Of a DNA stretch of 64,000 nt, positions 1 through 12,540 are shown one piece after another (position 1 is the stretch's first letter; each line of letters begins with the position of its first letter). The notes below the pieces were generated by a model. That model was not told where the DNA came from and made no database searches. It was given only the letters and a program-made list of their open reading frames with translations. Origin of the DNA: Galbula dea (Eukaryota; Chordata; Aves; Piciformes; Galbulidae); contig VWZX01010552.1 in the NCBI GenBank assembly GCA_013399015.1, positions 70,792 to 134,791 on the forward strand, written 5' to 3'. The position numbers were made by a program, and so were the translations under genes.

Positions 1-13
1 CAGACAGTTTGAA

Positions 14-558
14 TCAGAATCACAGAATATCCCCAGTTGGAAGGGACCCACAAGGATCATCAAGTCCAACTCCTATAGGCACGGGACAACCCCAAAGTCA
101 CACTATATGCCTGAGTACATTGTCCAAGTGCTTCTTAAACTCCATGAGAGTTGGTGCCATGACTGCATCCCTGGGGAGCACGTTCCAGTGCTCCATCACT
201 CTCTGGGTAAAGAATCACTTCCTAACATTCAACCTGAATTTCCCCTGGCACAGCTTCATACCATTTCCCTAGATCCTGTCACTGGTCACCAGAGAGAAGA
301 GGCCAGTACCCACCTTTCCCTCTCTGGGGAAGAAGTTATAAACAGCAATGATGTCTCCCCTCAGTCTCCTCTTCTCCAGACTGAACAGATCAAGTGATTT
401 CAGCCTTTCCTCCTAAATATTCCCCTCCATACCCTTCCCCATCTTTGTGGCCCTCCTCTGGACGCTCTCCAACAATTTCATGTCCCCCTTGTACTGTGGG
501 GCCCAAAACTGCACACAATACTCCAGGTGAGGCTGCACCAGAGCCAAGTAAAGTGCCC
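14..558 (-). mobile_element. CR1 LINE 3' fragment
   Basis: This is the 3' part of a CR1 non-LTR retrotransposon with its sense strand on minus. The left end carries the reverse complement of the CR1 tail, and the rest reads, on minus, as the decayed C-terminus of the CR1 reverse transcriptase protein and the short 3' UTR. It belongs to the same subfamily as the copies at 41.06-41.97 kb and 58.0-59.28 kb, sharing the same 3' UTR wording. Reading frames are broken, so it is inactive. The 5' truncation point, near 558, is approximate. Confidence 0.85.
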
Positions 559-3500
559 CAAAGGTGCATTGGAGCCAGTGAGCTCCTGAGTTTTGGGCTC
601 GGAGAAGTCCAGAAGGAGGATGCTGAGATGCTCAGGCTTGGATGGAGCAGCAGTGGTGCTCATGCTGTGCCTGGGATGGGTGATGGATGTAATCAAGGCA
701 AGGTCTGTGGGGAAGCTTATCTTGGTTTTCACCCCTAGGGTGCAGCTGGAGGGGTGAGACAGTTGCTGGGCCAGTGTGTTCTACTTCCCCAGACGATGTC
801 CCCATGAGGCACGTCCCCAGGAGGGTGGTTAATGTTGAGCAGGTCCAGCCATGAACAGAGGTTTTTCTTGTTCCAGTGCCTGGAAAGGTCCTGAGAGCTT
901 TTTTTCACCCATTTTCCCCATCTGCCAAGGTCAGAGGGACCCTGAAGCAGCATTTAACACCACATGAGCACACGAGGGGCCTCAGCAGCACTGCCACTGA
1001 TGTGGCCATTGTATCTCCATCAGCAGTGATGTTTCAAGGATGGCAGCAAATGCCTTTCCACCATCTTATGCAGCAACTAGAGGAGGGTGGAGCAGAGCCG
1101 GAGGCAGCATTTGCAGCCAGGTCTATGAATTTCCAATTACCAGCTTGCGTTGCCACCACACAAGAGGTTCCTGCACCTAATATTTGGTGAAACGATCCAT
1201 TTTTCTCAGTAATTTAATAGCATAGGCAGGCTGCTTGCTGACAGAGAGCCAACAGCCAGCACCAAGGAGCCTGTGTGCTGGGCTGCCGGCCGTAACCACC
1301 TTCCCTGGGCGACGCAGGAATGCTGACCTAATAGAAAAGATATTTGAAGAGGGGTTTTGGAGAGTGGCTTGGCTTGGATTCTGCTCACATGCATGACTGC
1401 TAGCTGCATTGGGGTCTGTCTGTGCCCCAGTAGGTCCTGGGGACCAGCATAGGTGGAGGGGGCATCCCTGATGAGAGCTGGGCATCAGGACAGGAGCCCT
1501 CCTGGCTCTCAGCTGGAACAGCAACGGCTTTATTTTATGGGAGAAAAGGCTGTTTTGGGGAGACCATCACAAGTTGTGAGCTGAGGCAGGCTTCAGCGCC
1601 TGACTGTGTCTGTCTCCAGGCTGGAAAAGCTGTGGTGTTTCACTCTGACATTTCCAAAATGAGCTGGTTTGATTTTTATTTTTTTTTCAATTTTATTTTA
1701 TTCTCCATCCCAAGGTAATGTTTGGAAGCCAAATTTAGCTCATTTTAACTCAAACTGTTTTAAAAAAGTAAAACCACTGAAAACTAAACAAGGCCTATCA
1801 TTTAGAACAAAATGTTTTGGTTTTCATTTTCCTTTTGGCATGAAAAACACAAACTTTTTTATTTTCCGTTTGCTTCTTGACCCACAAACAACTTTATTAT
1901 ATTTTCTCTGTTCCTCCTGGTTGTTTCCCAAGACCATGTGGCAGGGAGACAGGTGAGCCACAGTGCTGTTCCTGGTGGGACAGGTTTCCCAGAATGGGTG
2001 CTTCCCCATGGAAGCTGGAAGGATTTTGCAGAAGTGAGTGGGAGCCACTCTCCCTGCTGCCAGCAGTGACTCATTCAGGAGCTCCTTTCAGAAAAGGGAA
2101 GCCCCTAGGCATGGGATTTGTGATTTGGGTCTGTCCTAGTTCTCCTAGGGCAACGTGGGTCCCAGAACTAAGCTCTGCCGGTAGCTATGCTGGGCACAGC
2201 TGTGCAGTGGGTGCTGTGTGTCCCCATTGGGAAGGGCGAGCTCTGGCGTTGCCTTCTCTCCTTGTTTATTCAGGTTTAAAATTAATCTGACCTTGCCCTG
2301 TTTAGGCTTGCGCAAATATGGTGTGTCCCTGAGTGGGGAGCTCCTGCCCCTGGAGGGGAGCCCTGTCTGTCCCTAAGTTGTGCCATCACTGTCTCCCTCT
2401 GGGTGAGGTCCCCATCAGGACCTGGGTACTGGTGGTGCTAGGCAATGGTGGGCTGCCCGTTCTCAGTGTCCGTGTGCCAGCTCCCTGCGGCAAAGACACC
2501 TCTGGCTGTAGATCAGGACATGGTTAGTCCTCCAGTGCAAGCTGTCAGGAGGCTGAGTGCTCAGATCTAGTGTGTCTGCGCTGGGTGAGGGGTGGCTGCA
2601 ATGTCTCTGTCCCGGGCAGGACCCAACGTACCAGAGCTAGCAATTGTTCACCCAGCCTTGACCCCCTCCATTGCCTGCTGACCCAGCACTGCGTCCTTCA
2701 TCCTTTGCCAACTCTCAGCTCTGTGCTCTGCCTTAGCCTCACTAGGCTGTTGGCTAGGCAGCGAGCAGGGAAGGGTTGGTGGGGAGCAGCGCTGGGGCCA
2801 GCCCTGGTGCAGAAGTAAGCGAGCAGCTCATCCACCACCTGATTTTGTTTTATTCCCCTCTCAGTGCCTCGTTGCATACCACAGTCGTGCTTTTTATAGC
2901 TCCCAGCTGCACCCTCGGCATGCTCCTGGCCAGTTCCCTGCTGCGGCCCCGCTCACTTGTTGCCAGCAGGCCTGGCTGAGGGGGGTATGGACAGCATCTC
3001 TGGGGTCTTCACAGCGGTTCAGCCAGAGGAGACCTTGAGCTGCAGAAGAAAGCAAATAATTAAACCCTAACCTGGAGCCACGCTCCCGTGCTGGTGGAGG
3101 CATTTAAAGAGCCGTATTAGTCACCTCCGTTGAAGCCGGTATGTGCGATGTGCTAGGTCAAAGGCAAGTGACAGTGACCCGTCCCTCACTGTCCTCTCTG
3201 GTGCTGCCCAAGCACGTTTCCAGCCTGCTGGAGTCACCAGTTCCTTCCATGACCCAATTTGCTCTGTTGTGCAGAGTGTCAGCAGTCCCCCTCTCTACCT
3301 CTAATCTTCCCCCGGGTTCTGGAAGTGTTGCAGTGCTATGAGAGAGGTTAGAGGGAGTTTAGAGGTTCCTGTCTGTTACCCAAGAGCACTTTTACAAGTG
3401 CCTGGGGCTTGCTGCCACGTTTCCATGTTCTGCAGCCAGCATGCTGCTATGGGATCTGTAACGAGGAGGAGGAGGAGATGACACGCGTGTTTTTGTGGCA

Positions 3501-6500
3501 GGCTGCATGCCTGGAGCATCCCTCTGTTGGGATGAGGGATTTGCAGAGCAGGAGCAGACAGCCAGTCGGCAAGGAGTGAGCATCCTCACTGGGAAGTCAG
3601 TGGAGGGGGGCATCCAGCATGCAGCCTCCTCATACTTTCTGCAGATGTGATTTCACTGCTGCAGGGAGGGAGCGCAGCCAAAGGACAGGCCCGGCTGTCC
3701 CTGAAGGCACCCGGCTTGCTTGCCCTGGCGTTAGTCATTTGGGCTGTGGTTGGCGACAGGGTGTGCCTTGGATCCCCATGAGCCAGAAGGTTAGGGGACT
3801 TGGTGAGCCTGAGCTTTTGGGATGCTGACAGGTAAAAGGCGTAGAGATGTAGGCAGGGGTGGATGGGGGGCTCAGAGCCCACTTGTTCTCTCCATGCTGC
3901 CCTGAGGGTGTGGCCAAGGGCAGGAGTGAAGCCAGACATGCACCAGGCATCTCTGGCTGAGCAGGTGGGGCCTGGATGGGGTCACCTTTGCCTGGCTAAC
4001 ACCTTTGGCTGCTCCTCAATCTCTTGATTTGACTTTTCAGAACTGGACATGGCATCATGAGGGCAGAGGAAGTGCTGTGGGGTGGCAGCATCCTGGTTCA
4101 GGGATGGATTTGGGGAGGTATCCCAAGGAGAGAGCTTCTGTGGAGGTTTGCATGCCACTGGGGATGAAGGGAGACTCCAGTGTGCCACAGAGCCACATGG
4201 GACCCTGTCATGGCTTCTTGGTCTACGCAGGCACCAGCAATGTTGTATGGCTGGGTCTAATTTTAAACCTCAGCCAAAACACCATCTGGCTTGTTCTACC
4301 TTGGTCAGTAAGGCAGGGTGAGTCCAGCCAGTGGAATACTGGTGTTGCTGCCACGCGTGGCTGCTGCCAAGCAGCTGGGGTTAGGCAGTCTTGCCTGCGT
4401 GCAGGCAGAGGAAGGCAGGGAGCTGTGGGGGTGCGAAGGAAGGGATGTGCAGGGGTGGGTTTTCCAGAAGCACCAGCTGTAATTTTAACCCGGTGCGAGT
4501 GGCTGCAAAGGATGGGCCCCCAAAATTGGCTTCCACACGAATGGACTTTGCTCTGTGCGGGTTGGGGACTCGCCGGCAGCACCTCAGTCCTTGGGTGAGC
4601 CGGAGGTGGCCAGGAGAGCTGTGGGAAGTGGGAGCCAGGTGCTGAGCATGCCGGGAGAGGGGAAAGCCTTGGAGACTCGTTCTGAAACAAGGCTGCCCTT
4701 TTATTCTCCTTTACAACTGCATTTCAATATCCACAAACACCCCTCCCTACCCGAGCTGCTGCCAGCAGAGCCTGTATCGCCTGCACTTGGTCGGCTGAGA
4801 AACCCTGGCCAAACCCTGGGCCTCAGTGCGGGGGAGAGAATTATTTTTCCCCCTTCGTTTTTTTTATAATATATATTTTCTATAGCTCTAATTAGATGGG
4901 CTTGAGCCCTGGCCAAGGCAAACACACCTGGAGGAGCCTCGCCTTACAGACCCCATCTGCTGTGTTGGGGGCTTTGCTCCCTGCACAACCGCTGCCTGGC
5001 CCCTTTATAGGAGAGGGGGCTACTGACGGGGGGAGTGGTAGGACCGCTCCCATGCAAGCCACTAAGCAGCCTCCGCAAAGGAGGAGAGCCCAGCGAGGTG
5101 GTGCAAGGAGATGGTGCTGAGGCAGCAGGGGCATCCAGTGGAGCCCCATCCCACGGCAAGACCTTCGTCCATCGTGGAGCTGAGGTATCTCCCCCTGGCT
5201 TGTGCTGCAGTGTTGGCACAGGAATGCTGTGGGAGGGGGGTGTAATGGGTACCAGACAGGTTTTGCTCTCCTGAGGTGGCAGCATGGGTACATCAAGGGG
5301 TTGCAGTGGCCAAAATCTCTTATGTGCCTGGGGAGGGACGATGTGTGGCCTCCCCCATGTGTCTGGGTGTGTGTCATGCTGTGGGACCACCTACCTGGTG
5401 ACACCCATCCAAGGACCTTTCGGGAAAGCAAGTAGGGGTCATCGGTGTGCCAGGCCACTACAAGAGTTTGCACTGACAGCCAAATCCACTCTGGGCTTAG
5501 ATTCCAGTGCTTCTTCCCGTGACTGCTTTCTTTCTTGTGGGGCTTTTTGGCTGGGATTTTCTCCCTCTGGTTGTTTTTGGGGCCACCCCTGGTGCCACCC
5601 TTACCAGTAGTGAGCAGTGCTGGCACCCTGTGCAAGGGTCCTATGGCTTTCATTCCACATCTATGCCTAGCCAGAGCCCAGAGAGCTCGTAGGGGTGTCT
5701 GCTTGCCGAAGTTGGAGTCCCAACTCTTTTGCAACTGGGGTGCACACCCTGACAGTGTGATGGGAGCCAGGGAGGCAGTACCCTTAGACGTCACTCAGCA
5801 CCATGGCTTATCCTGGAGGACATTTCCTTCTCTCTTCCATGCACCATCTGCCAGGGATGTGCAGAGGGCAATGCTATGTCCCCACTGCATCCTCAGAGAT
5901 GGATGCAGCACACCATGTTTTCCTTCTCCCTCTGCCCAAGCAATGAGCAGGCAGCACAGCTGCAGACTGTCCTCCTGGTTCCCCAGGATGCCATCAACTC
6001 CTCCAAGGAGGAGCTCTGTCAGCCACTTCACCCTCTCCTCTCTGGCTGGTGCTGCAGAGATACCTTCTGCAAGGTGAATAGTGTGCGCTTTGGGATACAC
6101 TGCATTTGGCACCAGCATCGCCATTAAAGGGCATTATTACCTGTAGTGCCAGCTTAAAATATAAAAAGTAGAATCTGGCCTCTCCAGTACCTGCTGGCTC
6201 CCTTCAGATGACTGTCATGGCTGAGGAGCTACTACAAGCTGGAAGGTGCCTCTGTGCTCCTCCAGCAATTGTGCCAAGCTAGAGGGTCTCCCTATGCATG
6301 GTGGGGCTTTGGGGCACAGTGGCTATTGGTCCTTGATGCCTCTGGCTGTGTAAAGGGCAGCTCAAACGCTTTGGAAAGGGTTTCGGAGCTGCCTTGGCCT
6401 CCAGTCAGAGGAGGCTGCAATGGGAACATTTCGAAATTCTTTTGGACAAGGAAAATTCCATTGGCAGCCCCCCTCCAGAGAAAGTTTGGGATGGTTGAAA

Positions 6501-7966
6501 TGTTTGGAGTGAGAGGCTGCTTGCTTTTGTTTACTCTGAACTATAACACTGGGGGGGGGAGGCGGGAAACAAGAGGGAAAAAGAGACAATAGGAGCCTGT
6601 AAACAGAGCTGGGCCCAGGGCATCTCTCCAGCATCGTGGAAGGAGATGTGTCAGCACACTCACCGCGTTGCCTTGCTTTCCCCCTTCTTGGATACGATTG
6701 CACTTAATCTTTCAGGAGAACTTGACTGAGGTTTTTTCCCCCCAGCAGAAAACTAGTCAGACTGTTTTTCCAACTTTCTCAACTTAAGCAGGGCTTGGCC
6801 CCCATTCCCAGCCTTGGCAGTGGGCTTCTGCCCCAGCTTTTCTACACTTCTTGCCACTTGTCCTCCTCTCCTTTTGGCTTGGGGGCTGTGATGTGACTGA
6901 TCTAGCATGAGGTGGGGTGCATGGATGCTGCCACAGCGAGGTGTTTCCCTAGCCTCTATCACTACCGTGTGCCTTGCACACTGGTACATCCCCTGCGCTG
7001 CCTCCCATCGGCAAAGCAGGCAGGGTTACCTTCAGCCTTGGAGGGGACAGGACGTGGGTGCCTTATCCTGTCAGATACCAGAGCCTGGCACTGACATCCC
7101 CACATCACACATTGTCGGGGGTCTGCAGCTGCCATCCTCCCCTAACAAAAGGACATTGCCAGTGGGGTGCAAGGGTTAATGGATCTCCCTTTGGTGGTGG
7201 CTTTATTCAGCTGCTCAGGTGGCCCTTAATGATACCTGAAGTCTCTCTTCAGCCCAAAAAGGATTTTGTTTTGCAAAAGCAATGACAGCAAATTGCTAGC
7301 GGGGGGAGCATATGGTGAGCTGTTTATTTTGGCCCTGCCACCCTACAGCATTTTGGCTGACCCAGGTGCCTTCATGCCTCTGGGATGAAGCTGAGCTGAT
7401 GGCTCCCAGGCACCATCCAGGCACCATCTCCACAGGGTGGGGATAAGGGGAGCACCATGCAGGGAGATGTTGTGAGGCTCCTCTCCTGCTCAGAGTTCCA
7501 AGCTCCAGGCTGGAGTTCATCAGGAAGACCTTGGCTTGCATGGAGCATTCACATTTATATACATGTATATGTCTGTCCCCTACATATATGGATGCATATG
7601 CTTTTGTATTAGCTCCAGGGCCAACATATGGGGGCAGTTTGTTCTGAGGGAATGCAGATGCTGCTGAGGGGGTGAAATGCCAAGGTGCAAGCTGGTACTT
7701 GGCTGCGCTGTCATGCCAGGAGCTGTGGGTTCACCAAAACCTCTGCCAGGATTCGCTGAGCCCAGGAGCAGAAAAATATTCCAAATCCTAAAACGTTCCT
7801 AGGACAGGAAAAGCCTTTCCCACCCTGCTGTGATCACAGGGTGGCCCAGCTCCCTGCCAGCTGGTCCCACCCATGTCCCCAGATCCAACACTGTGTCCAC
7901 CTCCATCCTGCAGCCCTGTGCTGAGGACAATGGAGATCCAGCACCACCATGGCAGCATCCCTCCAT
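559..7966. other. Single-copy DNA, no gene recognised
   Basis: I find no exon set, RNA gene or transposon here that I can support. Base composition is GC-leaning with many short spurious open frames. GALT and SIGMAR1, which lie upstream of IL11RA in mammals, are not recognisable in any frame. Local features are a T-rich stretch at about 1,670-1,700 and an AT-rich run at about 4,855-4,885. The segment could be intergenic or intronic sequence of a neighbouring gene. Confidence 0.4.
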
Positions 7967-8058
7967 CCTAAAAATAATCTCCTGGCTGTAAAGAAGCTCA
8001 CCGGCGCTGCAGCTACACCACTGATGGGTTTCTTTACAGCCAGAAGATTATTTTTAGG
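7967..8058. repeat. 29-bp near-perfect inverted repeat (hairpin)
   Basis: The left arm (7,967-7,995) and right arm (8,030-8,058) are reverse complements at 28 of 29 positions, separated by a 34-base loop. The single mismatch is C-A in a plus-strand transcript but G-U in a minus-strand transcript, so a minus-strand RNA could form an uninterrupted 29-bp stem. It lies in single-copy DNA with no CR1 nearby. It could be a microRNA-like precursor, a tiny inverted-repeat transposon relic, or a conserved structural element. I do not recognise it. Confidence 0.8.
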
Positions 8059-8589
8059 AATTTCTTCAGCACGTGGCTTATGGGGGAGGGGAGTGTGGGG
8101 ATGGGGACAGAGATGGGGGAGGGCCTTCTCTCTCCTCCTCCGAAGGCAATATTGCCAGCTGGCATGGCGCCAAAGCTGCTGGCTGCTAACAGAGCCCTCA
8201 CTGTTTGGGTCCTTGCCGATGCCTCTGGTTACAACTAGGAGCCAGAGACTTCTTCCCGTGGGATACAGCAGGGGAGGGCAGAAATCAGGGTATTGAGTTG
8301 GGAGTTCCTGGCCAGGGTAAGAGCACAGTCTGACCTCCACGAAGCTGCCAGCATGCCGAGGTATGTGGTGGTATCCCTGACCCACAGCACCGAGCCCTGC
8401 TAGCAGCTGCTAGCCCCACAGAGGAGAGTGGTGACCCTCAGGATGTCTGTGTGGCAGGGGGGAGGTTGGGCTTGGCTTTAGACACCAGTGGGGCTGTGGT
8501 CAGCCAGGCACTTCCAAGGAGCATTGTGAGGGGGTTGATGGATTGGATGGAGATGTGCATTGTACCTGGCTTTGTAGATAAACTGGTTC

Positions 8590-9160
8590 CCTGGGCAGTG
8601 CTGGGGTTATCTCTGTGTTTGGGCTGAGGTAGAGTGACCCCACTCCTGAGCCGTGCTGAGTTTAAACCCACTTTTGGACTGCATAATCCAGCATTTTGGC
8701 TGAGCTAGGTTTAACCCTGTATTAGGGCTGAGCTGAGGTTAACCCACTTCTGGGCTGCATTTGGTTTAGCCCCACCTTTGGGCGTTGCTGGGGTTAACCC
8801 TGTGTTTTGGGTGAGCTGGAGTTTAACTCCACCTTTGGGCTGAACTGCAGTTAGCCCCACTCCTGAGCTGTGCAGAGTTTAAACCCACTTTTGGACTGCA
8901 TAATCCAGCATTTTGGCTGAGCTGGGTTTAATCCTACTCCTGGGTTGAGCTGGATTTAACCATGCACATGGACTGCACTGAATTTAACCCCAAGTTTATA
9001 TTGCACTGGATATAGTCCCACTCATGGGCTGAGCACGATTTAATCCTGCTCCTGGGCTGTGTGGGGTATAAGCCCATGTTTGGGCTGCCCAGAGTTAAGC
9101 TATGCACTGGGGCTGTCCTAGTTTTAGCCCTGCTTTCAGGCTGTGTGCAGGACTGCACTT
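8590..9160. repeat. Degenerate tandem repeat, about 36-bp unit
   Basis: Variants of a unit of roughly 36 bp recur through this stretch. Each has a core like GGGCTGAGCTG followed by a TTTAACCC-type block. A longer block of about 50 bp at 8,655-8,707 recurs almost unchanged at 8,871-8,923, about 217 bp downstream, which suggests a higher-order repeat of about six units. Divergence between units makes this an old minisatellite. No coding frame is maintained. Confidence 0.7.
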
Positions 9161-10014
9161 GCCTCACAGGGAAAGGATGCAACTGGTTTTACTGATTTAA
9201 CTGGGGTAATTCCCATGTGTAGGGTTGCACTGGCTGCATGTGTGTGTGCTGGCACAGTTAAGCCTGGCTGATGCCCACCCCAGCAGGCATGAGAGCCAAT
9301 GGATGCTCAGCACCCCACCAAAGTGGTATAGAGGAAAGCAGTCCTTTATGAGGTCCTCAAGGGACTGGGGGAGCTGGGGATAGTGGCCATGGGGAGCGCC
9401 ACACCAACAGTGCCCAAGATGGGCAGGGAGTTACCCCCCAGATGCTGGCTGTGGTCCTGGGGACTGTGCATGATGCCATTGTCCCTGGAGGTGGTGTGGG
9501 GTAAGCACCCATTTGCTGGGCTTTCTTCAGACACCCAGCAGTTGGGAGGGTCCTAATGGCATTTAGGGGGCAGGGGTGGCTGGTTGTAGGGGACCGTGTC
9601 TGTCACCACCCTGCGCCAGCCCCGGCTCTACCTGCAGCTCATTCTCTTTGAAGAGCAACTTCAAATGAAACAAAGCGAAAAAAAAAAAAAGCCCCAAACA
9701 AAGTTTCTCAAAGTGCCGAGGGCCATGGCAAGCTGGCCTCCCCCAGGAATCTGCACCAGGCTTTGCCAGGCTGCGGAGGGCATGGCACAGAGCAACTGTG
9801 CCATGGGGACTCTCACACCCCATGTGGGCATTGGTGCTTGTATGCATGGCTGTGATTTTAGGGGTGTTTTGGCTTACAGCATTTCAGTTTGAATGCAGCA
9901 AGAAGCTCATTCAAGGATTTTCCCTGACAGCCCCAAAAAACTTTTGGCTGAGCTCAAATGATGCCCAATGGGACAGCAGGGTCAGTGAAGGATGTAGAGT
10001 AGCATCTTGCGTTT
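9161..10014. other. Single-copy DNA, nothing recognised
   Basis: No gene or transposon is recognisable. It contains an A-homopolymer of about 13 bases near 9,680-9,692. Confidence 0.35.
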
Positions 10015-10660
10015 CTGGCTCACAGCCGCAGGTGCCACGCACAGCCTGATCACCCGGGCCGTGCTAGTGACGACAGCATCCTGTGCCGAGCAAGCGAAGT
10101 CCGGCACCGCTGCTCTCCTTGCCTGGGCCAAACCACAGCCCCAGGCAGCGTCCCTCTGCCCTGACCATGGCTGCGGGAGGCCACCCAGCCCCGGGGCAGG
10201 CGACAGACGCCTCTCAGGCTGCGGTTAGCATGCGAGGAGGAAGAAAAGCTCTGATTGTTCCCTCTGTCTTGGCTCGGCTCCACGACCATTGCGCCGGGAC
10301 TCCCTGTTCCTCAGATGTGTCACCGCCCGTACAAACATAGAGTGGTGCTTTCTCCGCCCGTGTGTCCATCCGCAGCGGTGCAGAACTGCTAGGACGGTGG
10401 CCTGGTAACGAACGTACATGTGCATTCATTTGCATGCCTGTGTTCCCCTCGCGGGGGGAGCGTGGTTGCAGAAAGTAAGGGGATTCTTTCTGGGCAGGTG
10501 GTTTTGCGGCTCTGTCCGGCCCGGAGCGCCTGGCACTCTGCCACGGCTCCGGGTCTTTCCCGGCTTTGTGGCCCCTTCCCTTTTGTTTGTGGCCTTTGGG
10601 CAGGCAAGGAAGGGCTTGTCCTGTTTCTTCTCTCTGCGGTGATGCTCGGTCGTGGCTGGG
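10015..10660 (+). promoter_or_regulatory. CpG-rich block, candidate IL11RA promoter
   Basis: CpG dinucleotides are clearly denser here than in flanking DNA, where they are rare. The block contains an octamer-type site, ATTTGCAT, at 10,428-10,435, and a good splice donor (GTAAGG) at 10,475. It lies 2.8 kb upstream of the first IL11RA coding exon. That exon starts with its ATG directly after a splice acceptor, so at least one upstream noncoding exon is required. A promoter with a noncoding exon ending near 10,474 is a reasonable inference, but a promoter for an unseen minus-strand gene is equally possible. Confidence 0.4.
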
Positions 10661-12059
10661 TTTTGGCAATGATCAGGCCGGTCATTTACTAAGCCAGTGT
10701 GTGTTTTTGATGGCACTCGGTGCTGCGTTTCCCCATGCTGCACTGGCAGGGTGGGCAGCTGCCCAGAAGAGCTCGTCCAAAGCAGGGGAGCTCATGGGGT
10801 GCTGAGGTGAGGAGGAGGAGCGCTGAGGGTGTGCCTGGGACAGAGGGTGCTGAAGTGTGGGGGTATGTAGGGTGGCCTTCAGGCTAAGAAGTGGGGATCC
10901 AGTAGCTGGGATGCAGCTAGGGACGGCATATCTAGAGATGTCCTCTGACACCACAACAGGGGTCTGGGGTGTCTCTGAGCTTGTTGGCAATACTGCCCAC
11001 AGCCAAGATAGCCGGGCAGGTCTTACAGTGTTCCCTGGGGACATTAACAGCAACTAGCTGCAAATTTTGCTATGCCCCCAGCTCTTCACTTGTCCATGCA
11101 GGAAAAGATGGCTTTCAGCCGTTACAGCTGCAGGATCTTTTTCCAGACTGGCCTTGAACCAGCCAATGGCCCTGAGACCTAGCAAAGCTATGTCAGCAGT
11201 GAGCCAGCACCCAGAATTTATCTCCCTGCCATAGAGCAGCACGGTAGACAATGGGTGCTGCAGCAGTTCTACCTTCACTCCCCATACCATTTGCAGGAAA
11301 ACCCAGGGTGGTCAGGAGAATAATGATTTTACTTTAAGACACTCTCTCTCCACCTTTACACACTCTCCCTTCTCCCTGACCACTCCCAGCACTATTAAGG
11401 GGATAGTTTTGGCTTGCAGTGGTGTGTGGAGTTATTTTTGGTTGCTGCTTTTAAGTATATTTTAAGACTTTTCTTTTTTTTCATCACCAAAATATTTTAT
11501 TTTCAGGACAGATGTTCCAGGTTAGTTACCAGCATAGTTCTGGCAGAGACCTTTTCACTCATGTTTTTTGGGAATGTTTCTATGGGTGGTTTGATANTGA
11601 TGTGGGGTGCTGCGTGATTCTGTGTGTGTGCCTTCCCCCCTGCACTTGCCGAACTGCAGCACATCGCCTTGTAGCTCTCAGTTCATTCTCCATGTGGTTT
11701 GGTATGTGTCCATGGGCACCTGCCTGCAGGAGAGGAACCAGCAGCTGCTCTGGGATTCCTTTGCAGGGCTGGAGCATCCCTCCCTGGAGCCCTTGAGCTG
11801 TTCAACCTGGGTGACTCAGGGGAACACAGATTTATCCCCATGAGCTGCAGCTTGTGCTTGGGGCTGGCAGGAAGTTCCCTGCCTCCCTGCTCTCAACCCC
11901 TGCCCACCTTGGCAGCTGGGGGCAGAAACTGACAATAAGGCTGTAAATAAACAGGCCTGCCCATTTATGAAGGGTGGATATTGGGGTGGGGGGGTGTCTT
12001 CCCAGAAGAAATGATTCAGCTGCTGGTGTCAGGCGGGCTGCCTGAAAGGGACACTGTGA
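10661..12059. other. Single-copy DNA, nothing recognised
   Basis: No gene or transposon is recognisable. A single N at 11,597 marks a probable contig joint. Confidence 0.35.
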
Positions 12060-12540
12060 CACTGCTGCTATGGACGCTGTGATGCTGTCCGGGACAGATA
12101 CCCTGAGGTGATGTTGGCTAGCAGAGATAGGGTGATTCTGGCTGATATGTGGGGGATATTGCAGGCTGATATGGATGCCATATGGCTTATGTTGGCTGGC
12201 ACAGACAGGGTGATGCTGGCTAGTATGTGCTGGAGAATGCAGTCTGGAATGGATACCTTAGAGCAATGCTGGCTTTGATGGGTAGAGTGATGCTGACTAG
12301 CAAGGGTAGAAGGATGCTGGCTAATATGAGCAGGATGATGCAGGCTGGTATTAGTACCTCAGGGCAAAGCTGGCTGCTATGGACAGGGTGACGCCAGCTG
12401 AGTAGCACAGGGCAATGCTTTACTGGGTTGGCCAAGATGATGCTGACTAATAGGTGCAGAACAATGTAGGCTGAGTTGTACACCTTGGGGCATTGCTGAC
12501 TGACACAGACAGGTTGATGCTGGCTGTACGTGGTTAGGAG
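12060..12540. repeat. Degenerate minisatellite upstream of IL11RA
   Basis: Variants of a short motif like GATGCTGGCTNATATG recur at intervals of about 30 bp, grouped in longer blocks of roughly 80-100 bp that also contain an element like GGATACCTTAG. The units are strongly diverged. No protein-coding signal is retained. It lies about 0.7 kb upstream of the first IL11RA coding exon, so it would be intronic if the transcript begins at the CpG-rich block. Confidence 0.6.

Noticed and set aside
4892..5794. 300-codon open frame on minus
   Set aside because: No recognisable domain, no splice context and a composition typical of GC-rich non-coding DNA. No conserved motif could be named.
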